Positions 43,381 to 51,267 of a stretch of 64,000 nt of DNA are shown in pieces (position 1 is the first letter of the stretch; every line of letters starts with the position of its first letter). The position numbers were made by a program, and so were the translations under genes. Below the pieces are notes generated by a model, which saw nothing but the letters and a program-made list of their open reading frames with translations, did no database searches and had not been told where the DNA came from. Location of the stretch: positions 402,686-466,685 of the forward strand of contig NZ_JAJNBZ010000003.1 in assembly GCF_021369635.1 (NCBI RefSeq), in the 5' to 3' direction. This DNA comes from Paenibacillus profundus (GTDB taxonomy: Bacteria; Bacillota; Bacilli; Paenibacillales; Paenibacillaceae).

Positions 43381-44663
43381 AAGCCACCTCTGTTTTCAAG
43401 CTTTTTAACCGATTTCAAGTTGTACAGAATTACTGAAGTAACACATAACAAAATCCCAGCGATAATAATGAGTAATCCCGTTCCTCTGCCTCTGCCCGTG
43501 CCAATGATCTTTCCCACACTGTCAGCAAGCACTCCGCCGTCAACTAACAAAGGAGTGAACACATAATCCGCAAGCACACCCGAAAGCGCATAAGCGGCAA
43601 CAAATCCAAGCTGTGAAATTAACCCTATAAGTGACCATGCTCTGCCCTGAACGGAATTATCAATGTTGGTACGAACAAGAAAATCCAGAGTTGTGTTTGC
43701 AAATGGCATCATTGCAAAAAAGAGAAATCCCGAAATACAGAGAAGTACAATATTTTCGCGAAGTCCGAATACCGCCATAAATATTCCTTCGCAAAACAGC
43801 GCAATCGAAAGAATTTTTACATAATCTCTTTTTATTGGAAGAAACCCTATTATCACACTTGATACAAGCATTCCAGTAGCCACAATTGTTGCAAGTGTTC
43901 CTACTACGGAACTGTCCGAAAAAGCAAGTATCATCGGCGTGGAAAGTGTTTCTATGAAGCCAAGGAAAAAAGTCATTACCGATGACATGATCACAAGAAC
44001 AAGCACACCCCTGTTGTCAGAAATGGCACCCCAGCCGTCTTTGAATTCCCGGGTAAACGATTTTGCCTGTTCGCATTTCTTTGAAGCAAGACCTTTACGT
44101 ACAGCAAGAGTTGAAGCAACCGTTACAAAAAATGTACAGATATCGATTACAAGCAGCAGCTTTATATCCGAAACGGTGAGCAGAAATCCCGCAATGATAG
44201 GAGAAATCAGATATTTTGCCGAGCCTGCAACCTGAACAAAACCACCTGCCCTTATGTACTCCTCCTCGGTAAGCAAATCCGTAACCGTAGCCTTGTATGC
44301 AGGAGCAAGCAGCGATGAAAACACCGAGCTTATTGTAACTCCCACGCAAATCTGCCATAGCTGCGCTTCTCCGCTAAGCATACAAATCAAAATAAATACA
44401 AGTCCCAATGCAGAAAGACCATCGCCCAGAACCATTAAAAGCCTGCGGTCATAACGATCTGCAAGCACTCCCGCAAAGGCGCTTAAAAGAAGCGACGGCA
44501 TAAATGCAAGCAAGGTTACAAGCGCCATAGCCGATGCCTTTCCCGTCTGCTGGAAAACATAAATCCCAAGTCCGAACGACGTAAGCCCGCTTCCTATTGC
44601 TGAAATAAGCTGTCCCGACCACAATAGAAGAAATTTTCTGAAGGATTTTCCCGATTTATTCAT
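43365..44663 (-). CDS. MFS efflux transporter
   Basis: 432 residues from ATG 44663, overlapping the TetR stop by eight bases (ATGAATAA); the longer frame to 44753 lies inside tetR. Twelve hydrophobic helices are visible, starting FLLLWSGQLISAIGSGLTSF, with the A motif ADRYDRRLLMVLGD after helix 2. Layout is of the MefA/EntS (MFS_3) group, known for macrolide or siderophore export. It sits in one operon with a TetR repressor and an FtsX/MacB-type exporter, which supports a resistance role. The exported compound is unknown. Confidence 0.9.
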   Translation of the reverse strand: MNKSGKSFRKFLLLWSGQLISAIGSGLTSFGLGIYVFQQTGKASAMALVTLLAFMPSLLLSAFAGVLADRYDRRLLMVLGDGLSALGLVFILICMLSGEAQLWQICVGVTISSVFSSLLAPAYKATVTDLLTEEEYIRAGGFVQVAGSAKYLISPIIAGFLLTVSDIKLLLVIDICTFFVTVASTLAVRKGLASKKCEQAKSFTREFKDGWGAISDNRGVLVLVIMSSVMTFFLGFIETLSTPMILAFSDSSVVGTLATIVATGMLVSSVIIGFLPIKRDYVKILSIALFCEGIFMAVFGLRENIVLLCISGFLFFAMMPFANTTLDFLVRTNIDNSVQGRAWSLIGLISQLGFVAAYALSGVLADYVFTPLLVDGGVLADSVGKIIGTGRGRGTGLLIIIAGILLCVTSVILYNLKSVKKLENRGGLCITG

Positions 44664-45306
44664 AGCTGCTTCCATCTCCTCTACCAAACATCTGCATAGC
44701 GTCCATAAGACTTCCGCTTTCTGCACCGAGCAGCCTTTCCACGTTGCAAACAAAGGCCAGTATTCGTGAACCGCGCTCCTCGTTCGTCATTGTAACAATA
44801 TCATCATCAAAAACGGTATTCGCATAGGTCACAACCATTTCCATGCATTCATACGGGAACGGCGTGCTGAACAGTCCCTGCTCAATGCCCTCGCGGATGA
44901 TTCCCGTCAGTATCGGCGTAACGCCATTGATGATGACCCTTTGTATTTTCTGATGCATAAGCGCGTTCTGAGGCTTGTGAATATGCTCCATAATTTCCTT
45001 GCTGCTGCTTTCACCGCTTATGTTCAGTGCCATAACAACACGGATAATGCGCTCAACTACGGGTATGCTCTTGTCTGCGGCAATTTCCTGCGCCGCACCT
45101 AAAAGACGGACATTATACCGCTCAATCAGCGCGTCCATAATATCCTCCTTCGACTTGAAGTGATGATACAATGTTCCCCGCGCAATTCCGACCCTTTCGA
45201 GAATATCGTTTGTACTTGTACCGTCAAAGCCCTTCTGGCCGAAAAGCTCATCCGCCGCGTCAAGTATTTCGTTCCTGCGTTCATCCGCCTTTTTTACAAC
45301 TCTCAT
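44656..45306 (-). CDS. TetR-family repressor of the export cassette
   Basis: 216 residues. HTH at about 10-55 (NEILDAADELFGQKGFDGTS; DILERVGIARGTLYHHFKSK), followed by a long ligand domain. GGGAGG lies before ATG 45306. The leader contains the palindrome ACCGAC-N5-GTCGGT, a standard TetR half-site pair, just downstream of TTGACA, so it probably represses its own four-gene operon. The style of the protein matches Clostridia. Confidence 0.9.
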   Translation of the reverse strand: MRVVKKADERRNEILDAADELFGQKGFDGTSTNDILERVGIARGTLYHHFKSKEDIMDALIERYNVRLLGAAQEIAADKSIPVVERIIRVVMALNISGESSSKEIMEHIHKPQNALMHQKIQRVIINGVTPILTGIIREGIEQGLFSTPFPYECMEMVVTYANTVFDDDIVTMTNEERGSRILAFVCNVERLLGAESGSLMDAMQMFGRGDGSSYE

Positions 45307-45328
45307 TTTTATACCTCCCTTTCAACCG

Positions 45329-45376
45329 ACCGACTGCCTGTCGGTAATACAATAACATACTATTTAGAGTTGTCAA
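45329..45376 (-). promoter_or_regulatory. Promoter and TetR operator of the export cassette
   Basis: On the minus strand TTGACA (45376-45371) is followed after about 16 bases by TATTGT. Then comes the 17-bp inverted repeat ACCGAC-TGCCT-GTCGGT on the plus strand at 45329-45345, 23 bases before the tetR ATG. Confidence 0.65.
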
Positions 45377-45434
45377 GAGAGTGTGCAAAATCTCGTCAAA
45401 AACTGATTTTGAAATTACTCCATCAAAAGCCCTC

Positions 45435-45471
45435 TTGACACTTATTATGTGTTGTAACTATAATGGTTACA
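45435..45471 (+). promoter_or_regulatory. Promoter with Rrf2-type operator
   Basis: TTGACA (45435-45440), 18 bases, TATAAT (45459-45464). The inverted repeat TGTAAC-N7-GTTACA (45453-45471) encloses the -10, so a bound repressor would block initiation. The same repeat with one change recurs at 45800. Confidence 0.7.
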
Positions 45472-45488
45472 TCGCGAGGGTGTCAGTA

Positions 45489-45778
45489 ATGAAAATAAGC
45501 AGCAGATTTTCCATAGTGGTTCACATTCTTTCATTGCTTGCTCCAGCCAAGGATGCGCACTGCACGTCGGAATGGATTGCTGGTAGCGTCGGAACGAATT
45601 CGGTTATCATTCGGAAAATACTTGGGCAGCTAAAGAAAGCAGGATTGGCGGGCGTTCGAGCGTCGTTCTGGAACTGAGCGTAAGACGGGCCCAAGTTGCC
45701 ATGGAAGCGATCCTGTCTGACATAACGATGCATGAGTTACTTTCCGAACTTGCCGAACATATCAACATGAAAAAGTGA
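45489..45778 (+). pseudogene. Rrf2-family regulator with internal deletion
   Basis: ATG 45489 opens MKISSRFSIVVHILSLLAPA, then CTSEWIAGSVGTNSVIIRKI, LGQLKKAGLAGVRA. This is the winged-helix N-terminus of Rrf2/YwnA-type regulators. At about residue 60 the frame runs into FWN and TGA, while another frame continues as LELSVRRAQVAMEAILSDIT, MHELLSELAEHINMKK to TGA 45776-45778, the normal Rrf2 C-terminus. About 45-55 residues between the two parts (the usual GGA-L dimer region) are missing, so a deletion with frameshift has inactivated the gene. The promoter and operator are intact. Confidence 0.72.
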
Positions 45779-45799
45779 ACCCATTTTTTTTGGAATGGT

Positions 45800-45818
45800 T
45801 GTAATGAAGTTGGTTACA
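45800..45818. promoter_or_regulatory. Second copy of the Rrf2-type operator
   Basis: TGTAAT-N7-GTTACA, one mismatch from the repeat at 45453 with identical spacing, 20 bases before the FrnE-like remnant. Indicates that the decayed regulator once controlled this neighbour. Confidence 0.6.
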
Positions 45819-45837
45819 ACACCGAATCTCGAAATAC

Positions 45838-46203
45838 ATGGAAAGGAGAGACGTGGATTACGACGTGCATAACATGCTGGTCGCCAAGTACGGTATGAGC
45901 CGGGATCAAGCGATTGCGATAAACGAAAATCTTAGCGGTAAAGCGAAGGAAATCGGGCTTACACTCCAATTTGCCACCTTGATTCTGACGAACACATTCG
46001 ATGCCCATAGGTTGGCGAAGTACGCATTCAATCAAGGTAAAATGAACCCTAATGCACAGGGACTGTTCCGGGCATACTTTACCTACTCCTGGAATTAGGG
46101 CGCGGCGCAGTCAACCGACATGTTTTTCAGCGCTTTGCAGAAGGCTTGGAAGGAATCGCAGTCGTTGAATCTGTTGGACGATGCCGGCAGCGAATCTGGG
46201 TGA
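45838..46203 (+). pseudogene. FrnE/DsbA-family oxidoreductase remnant
   Basis: The frame reads RRDVDYDVHNMLVAKYGMSR, then LTLQFATLILTNTFDAHRLA, KYAFNQGKMN and FRAYFTYSWN before TAG. After the stop the same frame continues as AQSTDMFFSALQKAWKESQS to TGA 46201-46203. These are the middle and the end of FrnE-like DsbA-family proteins. The N-terminal thioredoxin part with its CPFC-type centre and a block before AQ are gone. Lying 20 bases after an Rrf2-type operator, it was probably a thiol-stress gene under that regulator. Non-functional. Confidence 0.65.
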
Positions 46204-46276
46204 GCAGCTTGTGCTGGCAGCATTACGTTACTGTTTCAATAATCGTTATCAATATAAGGAAGAGGGAGATTTGACG

Positions 46277-47206
46277 ATGTTTAGTAAGAAATTATCGATG
46301 GGAGTTATTTTGTTGCTTTGTTTCACGTTATTGCTGAGCGCATGCTCCGGCAAGGCGAATACGGCGGATACCGCGAGCGAAGGAACTAAGACGCCGGCGG
46401 TGGACCTTAAGATCACACCGTTCAACCCTGGAGATAACGGCCTCTTCTCCGTCTCCTCGAGCCTGATCGAAGGACCGAACGAGGTACTGCTCGTCGATGC
46501 TCAGTTCGAAAAAAGCAACGCCGAGCAACTGGTCAAGATGATCCGCGACACTGGAAAGAAGCTGACTACGGTGTATATCAGCCACAAGGATCCGGATTTC
46601 TACTTCGGCCTGTCGGCGATACGCGAGGCATTTCCTGACGTAAAAATCGTTGCCACCCCGGCCACTGTGGAAGGGATTAAGGCAACCATTCAGATCAAGA
46701 GTGATTTCTGGAGTCCGATCCTGAAAGAAAACGCCCCGACCGCGCTGATCGTCCCTGATGTCCTTGACGGGGATAAACTGACGGTCGATGGCGAAACCGT
46801 GCAGGTGATCGGTCTCGACGGTTCAGATCCGTCTCATACCGTCCTTTGGGTTCCGTCGAAAAAGACCATCCTGGGCGGCGTGCCGATCTACGAGAACCTG
46901 CATGTCTGGATGGCAGACAACCAGACCCCAGAGAGCCGTGACCACTGGCGGGAGATTCTGGATCGGATTCTTGCCCTGAAGCCGGAACGGGTTATCCCGG
47001 GCCATTACCTGGGCAAGAGCTCCGAAGATACATCCAGCGTCACCTTTACCCGTGACTACATTGCAAAATTTGAAGCTGCGGCAAAGCAGGCCAAGAATTC
47101 CGCTGAGCTGATTGCAGCGATGCAGAAGTCCCATCCGGACTTCAAGAACACAAGTGATCTGGAAATGGGCGCCCAAGTGATCAAGGGTGAGCGTTCCTGG
47201 CCATGA
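46277..47206 (+). CDS. Metallo-beta-lactamase-fold lipoprotein
   Basis: 309 residues from ATG 46277 (GGAAGAGGGAG upstream; the frame from 46181 overlaps the FrnE remnant). Lipoprotein signal with lipobox LLLSAC near 17-22. MBL-fold strands follow: SSSLIEGPNEVLLVDAQFEK, TTVYISHKDPDFYFGLSAIR and PERVIPGHYLG. The metal motif H-x-H-x-D-H is altered to HKDPDF, so the first His and one Asp remain; the GH late in the chain is kept. It may bind metal weakly or have another role. GC-rich compared with the AT-rich genes that follow. A Fur-like sequence lies in its leader. Ends at a hairpin. Confidence 0.83.
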   Translation: MFSKKLSMGVILLLCFTLLLSACSGKANTADTASEGTKTPAVDLKITPFNPGDNGLFSVSSSLIEGPNEVLLVDAQFEKSNAEQLVKMIRDTGKKLTTVYISHKDPDFYFGLSAIREAFPDVKIVATPATVEGIKATIQIKSDFWSPILKENAPTALIVPDVLDGDKLTVDGETVQVIGLDGSDPSHTVLWVPSKKTILGGVPIYENLHVWMADNQTPESRDHWREILDRILALKPERVIPGHYLGKSSEDTSSVTFTRDYIAKFEAAAKQAKNSAELIAAMQKSHPDFKNTSDLEMGAQVIKGERSWP

Positions 47207-47233
47207 TCTAACGCATGACGCCACGCGTTAGAT
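47206..47233 (+). terminator. Hairpin after the MBL lipoprotein gene
   Basis: ATCTAACGC (47206-47214) pairs perfectly with GCGTTAGAT (47225-47233); it starts at the last base of the stop codon. No T run follows, so its strength is doubtful. Confidence 0.45.
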
Positions 47234-47248
47234 GCGGAGATGGTTAAG

Positions 47249-47478
47249 CCATAATGGTGACACTTTCACCTGCTTCGACCTTTCCTTCCGCTATGATTTT
47301 CGCTCGGTCGTCATAATAATATAGCGGGTCGTCACACCGCCTTTGGAGCGTTCCACCATCAGGTTATCTCCATTGTAGCGGTAGCTGACGGCCTTTCCCT
47401 TTTCGGTCGTAACCTGCGTGAGGCGGTTGCGGCTGTCGTATGCAAAGCTCGCCCCCTGAATGTTCGGCCCTTGCTCGC
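47249..47478 (-). pseudogene. RHS/YD-repeat protein fragment
   Basis: The minus strand reads GASFAYDSRNRLTQVTTEKG, then AVSYRYNGDNLMVERSKGGV and TTRY. After a one- or two-base shift near 47300 it continues YDDRAKIIAEGKVEAGESVT. The Y-D-x-x-N/G-R-L and Y-x-Y-D patterns are those of RHS/YD repeats found in polymorphic toxins and wall-associated proteins. Only about 75 residues remain, with no start and a frameshift. A leftover of a much larger gene. Confidence 0.65.
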
Positions 47479-47522
47479 TTTACAGGGTGCTGCGGTGTAT
47501 AGCTGTACAAACGATCACTAAA

Positions 47523-48350
47523 TCATGTGATGCTTTCATTAATAATGTTTGTATTTTCCTTTCCATACAATACTTTCTTCGGATTTATAACGATGATTAA
47601 AACTGCTACTACTAAATAAAAAATTGCGTTATACATGATTAAATCGATTAAGTTTCCGTTTATTAAGCCAATAAAAAAATTAAAGAATTGGTGGATGATG
47701 ATTGGAATGATTAAATTCTGATTTAAGTTATAAAATGCTGTCATGACGATCTTAGTGGATATGAGTGAAATCATAAAGAATAGAATATATTTGATTAAAT
47801 CAATGCCCACAAACCCTGTAGTAAACCATATGGGTAGATGCCACATCCCCCACCAAAATCCTATGATTATCGAAGCTTTTAATGGCGAATGCTTCTTTTG
47901 GAGCTCAATTTGAGCGAAACCTCTCCACCCTATTTCTTCTCCTAGTGGCCCTGCAAGAAGGTTTTTAAAAAAGAAATAGATCAGCATTCCCCATGAAGGT
48001 ATAGTAAAAATAGAGTCTACTTCACTATTATTAGATACGAGAAACAAAGTCATCAAAAATATGAAGGCTTGAATCATACTCACAATAAGAATCACAGAAA
48101 ATTTAAGTTTATTCTTGAATTTATCTTTTACAAATTGTATAAAACTTTGCCCAGGATAGATTTTTTTAAATAGCGCTGCAAAAGCAAAGGTTGAGGACCA
48201 AGATGATATACAGAACATGACATCAAAGACCCATGCAGGAAATCCTAACATGCTTATGGCTCCTACAAGAAAAAAAAGTGGCAAAAAAATGATATTGGTT
48301 AGTAGAATAAAACTTGCTACTGGTTTTTTTAGTTTCTTTTCTCTATTCAT
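47523..48350 (-). CDS. CPBP-family intramembrane glutamic protease
   Basis: 275 residues from ATG 48350 (GGGGATT seven bases before). About eight hydrophobic helices. The CAAX protease/bacteriocin-processing motifs are all present: LGEEIGWRGFAQIEL near 138-152 (EE-xxx-R), GFWWGMWHLPIWF (F-xxx-H) and IIIHQFFNFFIG (H-xxx-N/B). Members process or give immunity to bacteriocins, or cleave prenylated-like substrates. The gene is strikingly AT-rich and adjoins a MerR-type regulator in the same direction, unlike the GC-richer neighbours on the left, so the pair was probably acquired. Confidence 0.88.
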   Translation of the reverse strand: MNREKKLKKPVASFILLTNIIFLPLFFLVGAISMLGFPAWVFDVMFCISSWSSTFAFAALFKKIYPGQSFIQFVKDKFKNKLKFSVILIVSMIQAFIFLMTLFLVSNNSEVDSIFTIPSWGMLIYFFFKNLLAGPLGEEIGWRGFAQIELQKKHSPLKASIIIGFWWGMWHLPIWFTTGFVGIDLIKYILFFMISLISTKIVMTAFYNLNQNLIIPIIIHQFFNFFIGLINGNLIDLIMYNAIFYLVVAVLIIVINPKKVLYGKENTNIINESIT

Positions 48351-48460
48351 GTATAATCCCCGCTTCAAACTAAGTATTTCGTAAATATAATAACGCTCAT
48401 ATTTACTAATACCTTCAGCTTAAACCTAGGGGTTACTCACAGGTCAATACATTGTCTGCA

Positions 48461-49255
48461 TTATTTTATAGGTGCATAAATTTCTAAAAATATACGTTCA
48501 AGTCCATCTTCATAAGTGGTAAGTAATAGATTTATATAAACTAGCCCCAAAAGTTTATACCCTTTTTCTCTTGCTACTTTTCTTAAACTAGCTTCCACGT
48601 TATGATCAATACTTTTTCCACCAGTTGACCATCTTCCATCTTCAATAACGGTATACATACATTTTGGATGAGATAGAATTTCACCTTCTATTTCTTTATC
48701 AAAGTCTTCTACTTTTCTTACAATTATAAACTTATCTTCTATAATACCTTCTTCATTGAAACTTATGACTCTTCTTAAAGATGTTAGAGTAACTGCTTTT
48801 TTTAAGCTGTCTGTGTTCTCTTTTAGAGTTTCATATTCATCATACGCAGTAAAATGTTCTATTTCTCCTTTTATTTCTAAAGGCTTCATTTCTTTTACTG
48901 TGTATTCTCCTAAGAATTGTTTAATTTTTTCGCAATCTTCTTTTACTATCTGAAGCTTTTTTAAAAGAAGCTTTTTATATTCTATTTCCTCTAAAACATC
49001 TTGTTCTTTCTCTTCTAATAATGATTTTATTCCCTCTATACTCTTACTTTTTCTTAATTCCTGGATTTTTTTAATTTCAATATCAATTTCTCTATAGAAA
49101 TTTACTGTTGTTATATCATATATATCAAAATGATTATATTTTCTATATCCATTCTCCATATTTTGCTTAGGCTTTACTAATTCCTTTTCTTCATAAAATT
49201 TCAAGGTATCTCTAGATACACCTAAAAATTTAGCTACTTGTCCAATTGTGTACAT
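48461..49255 (-). CDS. MerR-family regulator with effector-binding domain
   Basis: 264 residues from ATG 49255 (AAAGGAGAG upstream; the frame to 49414 lacks a site). The winged HTH is at 1-70 (MYTIGQVAKFLGVSRDTLKF; ENGYRKYNHFDIYDITTVNF), a coiled coil at about 75-120, and a GyrI-like effector domain at about 125-264 (CMYTVIEDGRWSTGG; LGLVYINLLLTTYEDGLERI). Similar to BmrR/BltR-type multidrug sensors. Precedes the CPBP protease gene by 110 bases in the same direction and probably controls it. AT-rich, clostridial style. Confidence 0.88.
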   Translation of the reverse strand: MYTIGQVAKFLGVSRDTLKFYEEKELVKPKQNMENGYRKYNHFDIYDITTVNFYREIDIEIKKIQELRKSKSIEGIKSLLEEKEQDVLEEIEYKKLLLKKLQIVKEDCEKIKQFLGEYTVKEMKPLEIKGEIEHFTAYDEYETLKENTDSLKKAVTLTSLRRVISFNEEGIIEDKFIIVRKVEDFDKEIEGEILSHPKCMYTVIEDGRWSTGGKSIDHNVEASLRKVAREKGYKLLGLVYINLLLTTYEDGLERIFLEIYAPIK

Positions 49256-50154
49256 TATACTCTCCTTTATCATTGCTACATATTCTTTATCATATTTCAT
49301 ATTATCAGTACGTCGAAAAATAATACCAAATGTAATGATGAATTTTGAAAAGAAACAGGAAGATATATTGGTCAACCAAAACGGAAATATACAATTATTG
49401 ATACAGAAATTCAAACCATTTCAATTGGCAGACACGCAATCTACCATTGGATATATTTTCCTTATTGAGCTATCCTGCCCAGATTAGTGCAACAGTTTAT
49501 TGTTCGGTAACATACAATATTTAACGCATTCAAATCTATGTCCCGAAAAGGCACAGAAATTGCCTGAGTAAAAGCAAGAGCAAAGCCTGGATAAGAACCA
49601 GACCAAAGCATGAGAAGCCTTGAAACGCCTGAGAAAAGCCTCTGAGATATGATTCGAGAAGAACCCTGCTTTCTCCTTCGCTCTCCCCTAATTCCTATCA
49701 CCTGCAACAAAAGAAAAGCCGAGCAAATGTCAGGAAATCATCCTGGATCTGCTCGACTCTGATATGATTTTTATTTGCTCAAAACGAGTTTCATTTGCTG
49801 GTAAAGGACTTTATTTGCATTGCACAACAAATGTGTAAAGATTATAAAATCGTTTAATTTTGAGCCTAGACATACAACAACTACCTATCAAACTTATAGA
49901 TAGGTAGTTACTAAAGTTATAAAAAATTACCGGACTGATTAATTAAATGCCTATTTTATAAACAATAAAGTTGTTAAATATTATGGCCCTAATCTAGGAT
50001 TATATTCCTTTTTCGGTTATTCTTTTACTATCAATTAAATATGTATGTTTTTATCTATTGTAAAGTGTTATGATTATTGTTCGTTTTCTGAATTGACAAA
50101 ATTGAACCATTTATTACCTTCTATATACATTAATAAAAGATGGGGAGATACAAA
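49256..50154. other. Gene-poor interval with hairpins and short repeats
   Basis: No gene was recognised. Visible structure: a hairpin near 49712-49757 (CGAGCA/TGCTCG with inner TCAGGA/TCCTGA-like pairing). Three loosely spaced TTTATTTGC or TTTCATTTGC motifs lie at about 49771, 49790 and 49811, near 20-base intervals. A perfect 11-bp hairpin AACTACCTATC/GATAGGTAGTT lies at 49879-49889 and 49899-49909. The last 250 bases are very AT-rich and should hold the promoter of the gene at 50155, but no clear -35/-10 pair with normal spacing was found. Confidence 0.5.
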
Positions 50155-50937
50155 ATGAAAAAAATTATATCAGGATTAATACTGGCGTTAAGTTTAGGGT
50201 TATTCAATTATTCACATGCAATCGCAGCACCACTAGTTAAATCAGAAGAGGATGTTAGACCAATAGAAGTTGTTGCTAATGGTGAATTTATAAAGATGGA
50301 TGTACATCCTCTGATGGATAATAACCGTCTATTCGTCCCCATCCGTGCGCTTGCATCTCTTGGCCTTTCCTACAGTTTTAACCCTACGACTAAAGTTACC
50401 ACAGTTCAAAATAAAGATGGAGATTACTTGAAAATAAGTGAAAATAGCAGAACTGCCTATAAAAATGAAAAAGTTATACAAATGGATATACCTGCTCAAA
50501 ATAGAAATGGCCGTATTCTTGTTCCTATACGATTTGTCTCTGAATCCTTGGGGTACAACGTTCAATTTGAATCCATTCGCAAATTTGTTTTCGTTAACTC
50601 CAAAGACTATTCGTTTGATTCGAAATTACTGTATCAAGATGACCTTCAAGCAGCACGTAAAGCCGCTATCGCATTACCAATCAACGCGGATTTCAAAACA
50701 CTTGGTACATTAGATGGTTATCGTTTACACCACTATACGTTCCCTGCAGGAAGAGCAGACACTTACTATTTTGAAGATGGAATTTATACATTTGTACAAG
50801 TCAAAGACGGCAAAGCAAATGCAATTGGACAATTATTTCGGGAACGAAGAGTGCCATCTCAAGCAGCAGGGAATGTTTCACCCGAAATGAGTTTAGATAC
50901 AGACCCGATCATGGAGGCTTATATCATCGTAGTGTAA
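50155..50937 (+). CDS. Secreted copper-amine-oxidase-like (stalk domain) protein, frameshifted near the end
   Basis: 260 residues from ATG 50155 (GGGGAG upstream). Signal peptide 1-25 (LILALSLGLFNYSHAIA). Then the Cu_amine_oxidN1 stalk fold at about 38-150, with its twin marks RLFVPIRALASLGLSYSF and GRILVPIRFVSESLGYNV. A C-terminal domain follows (DGYRLHHYTFPAGRADTYYF). After DPIMEAY the frame gives IIVV and stops, but the +1 register reads YHRSVIFFENNDGTATTGYN and KTKINLYSDIIQKLPDRR to TAA 51063-51065. A two-base AT insertion near 50918-50925 explains it, so the product is shortened by about 45 residues or the gene is a recent pseudogene. Confidence 0.8.
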   Translation: MKKIISGLILALSLGLFNYSHAIAAPLVKSEEDVRPIEVVANGEFIKMDVHPLMDNNRLFVPIRALASLGLSYSFNPTTKVTTVQNKDGDYLKISENSRTAYKNEKVIQMDIPAQNRNGRILVPIRFVSESLGYNVQFESIRKFVFVNSKDYSFDSKLLYQDDLQAARKAAIALPINADFKTLGTLDGYRLHHYTFPAGRADTYYFEDGIYTFVQVKDGKANAIGQLFRERRVPSQAAGNVSPEMSLDTDPIMEAYIIVV

Positions 50938-51267
50938 TCTTTTTTGAGAACAATGATGGTACGGCTACCACAGGTTACAACGATGATAAAAATAAACCGG
51001 TAGATATTAAAACAAAAATCAATCTATATTCTGATATCATACAGAAACTTCCTGACCGCAGATAAATATATCGTAAATCGCCATATGTGGACTTAGAATA
51101 AAAAATTGTTGGTTTGAGATTATTGCCGCGAACACTCATTCCAATAGATTTCCTTATTCAACAAAAAACAGGCGTCCTTTGCACAGCTTATATGTGCGAA
51201 AGACACCTGTTTGATTTTCTGACAATCTTGCAGTGCCCTCTCTTATCGATAGGAGGTTCCACTACAA

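Noticed and set aside
49462..49710. 82-residue minus-strand frame in the gene-poor interval
   Set aside because: No start signal, unlikely composition, no motif.
49771..49826. Three TTT(A/C)ATTTGC motifs as a CRISPR-like or iteron array
   Set aside because: Units are short, imperfect and irregularly spaced, with no cas or rep genes; only noted as a weak repeat.
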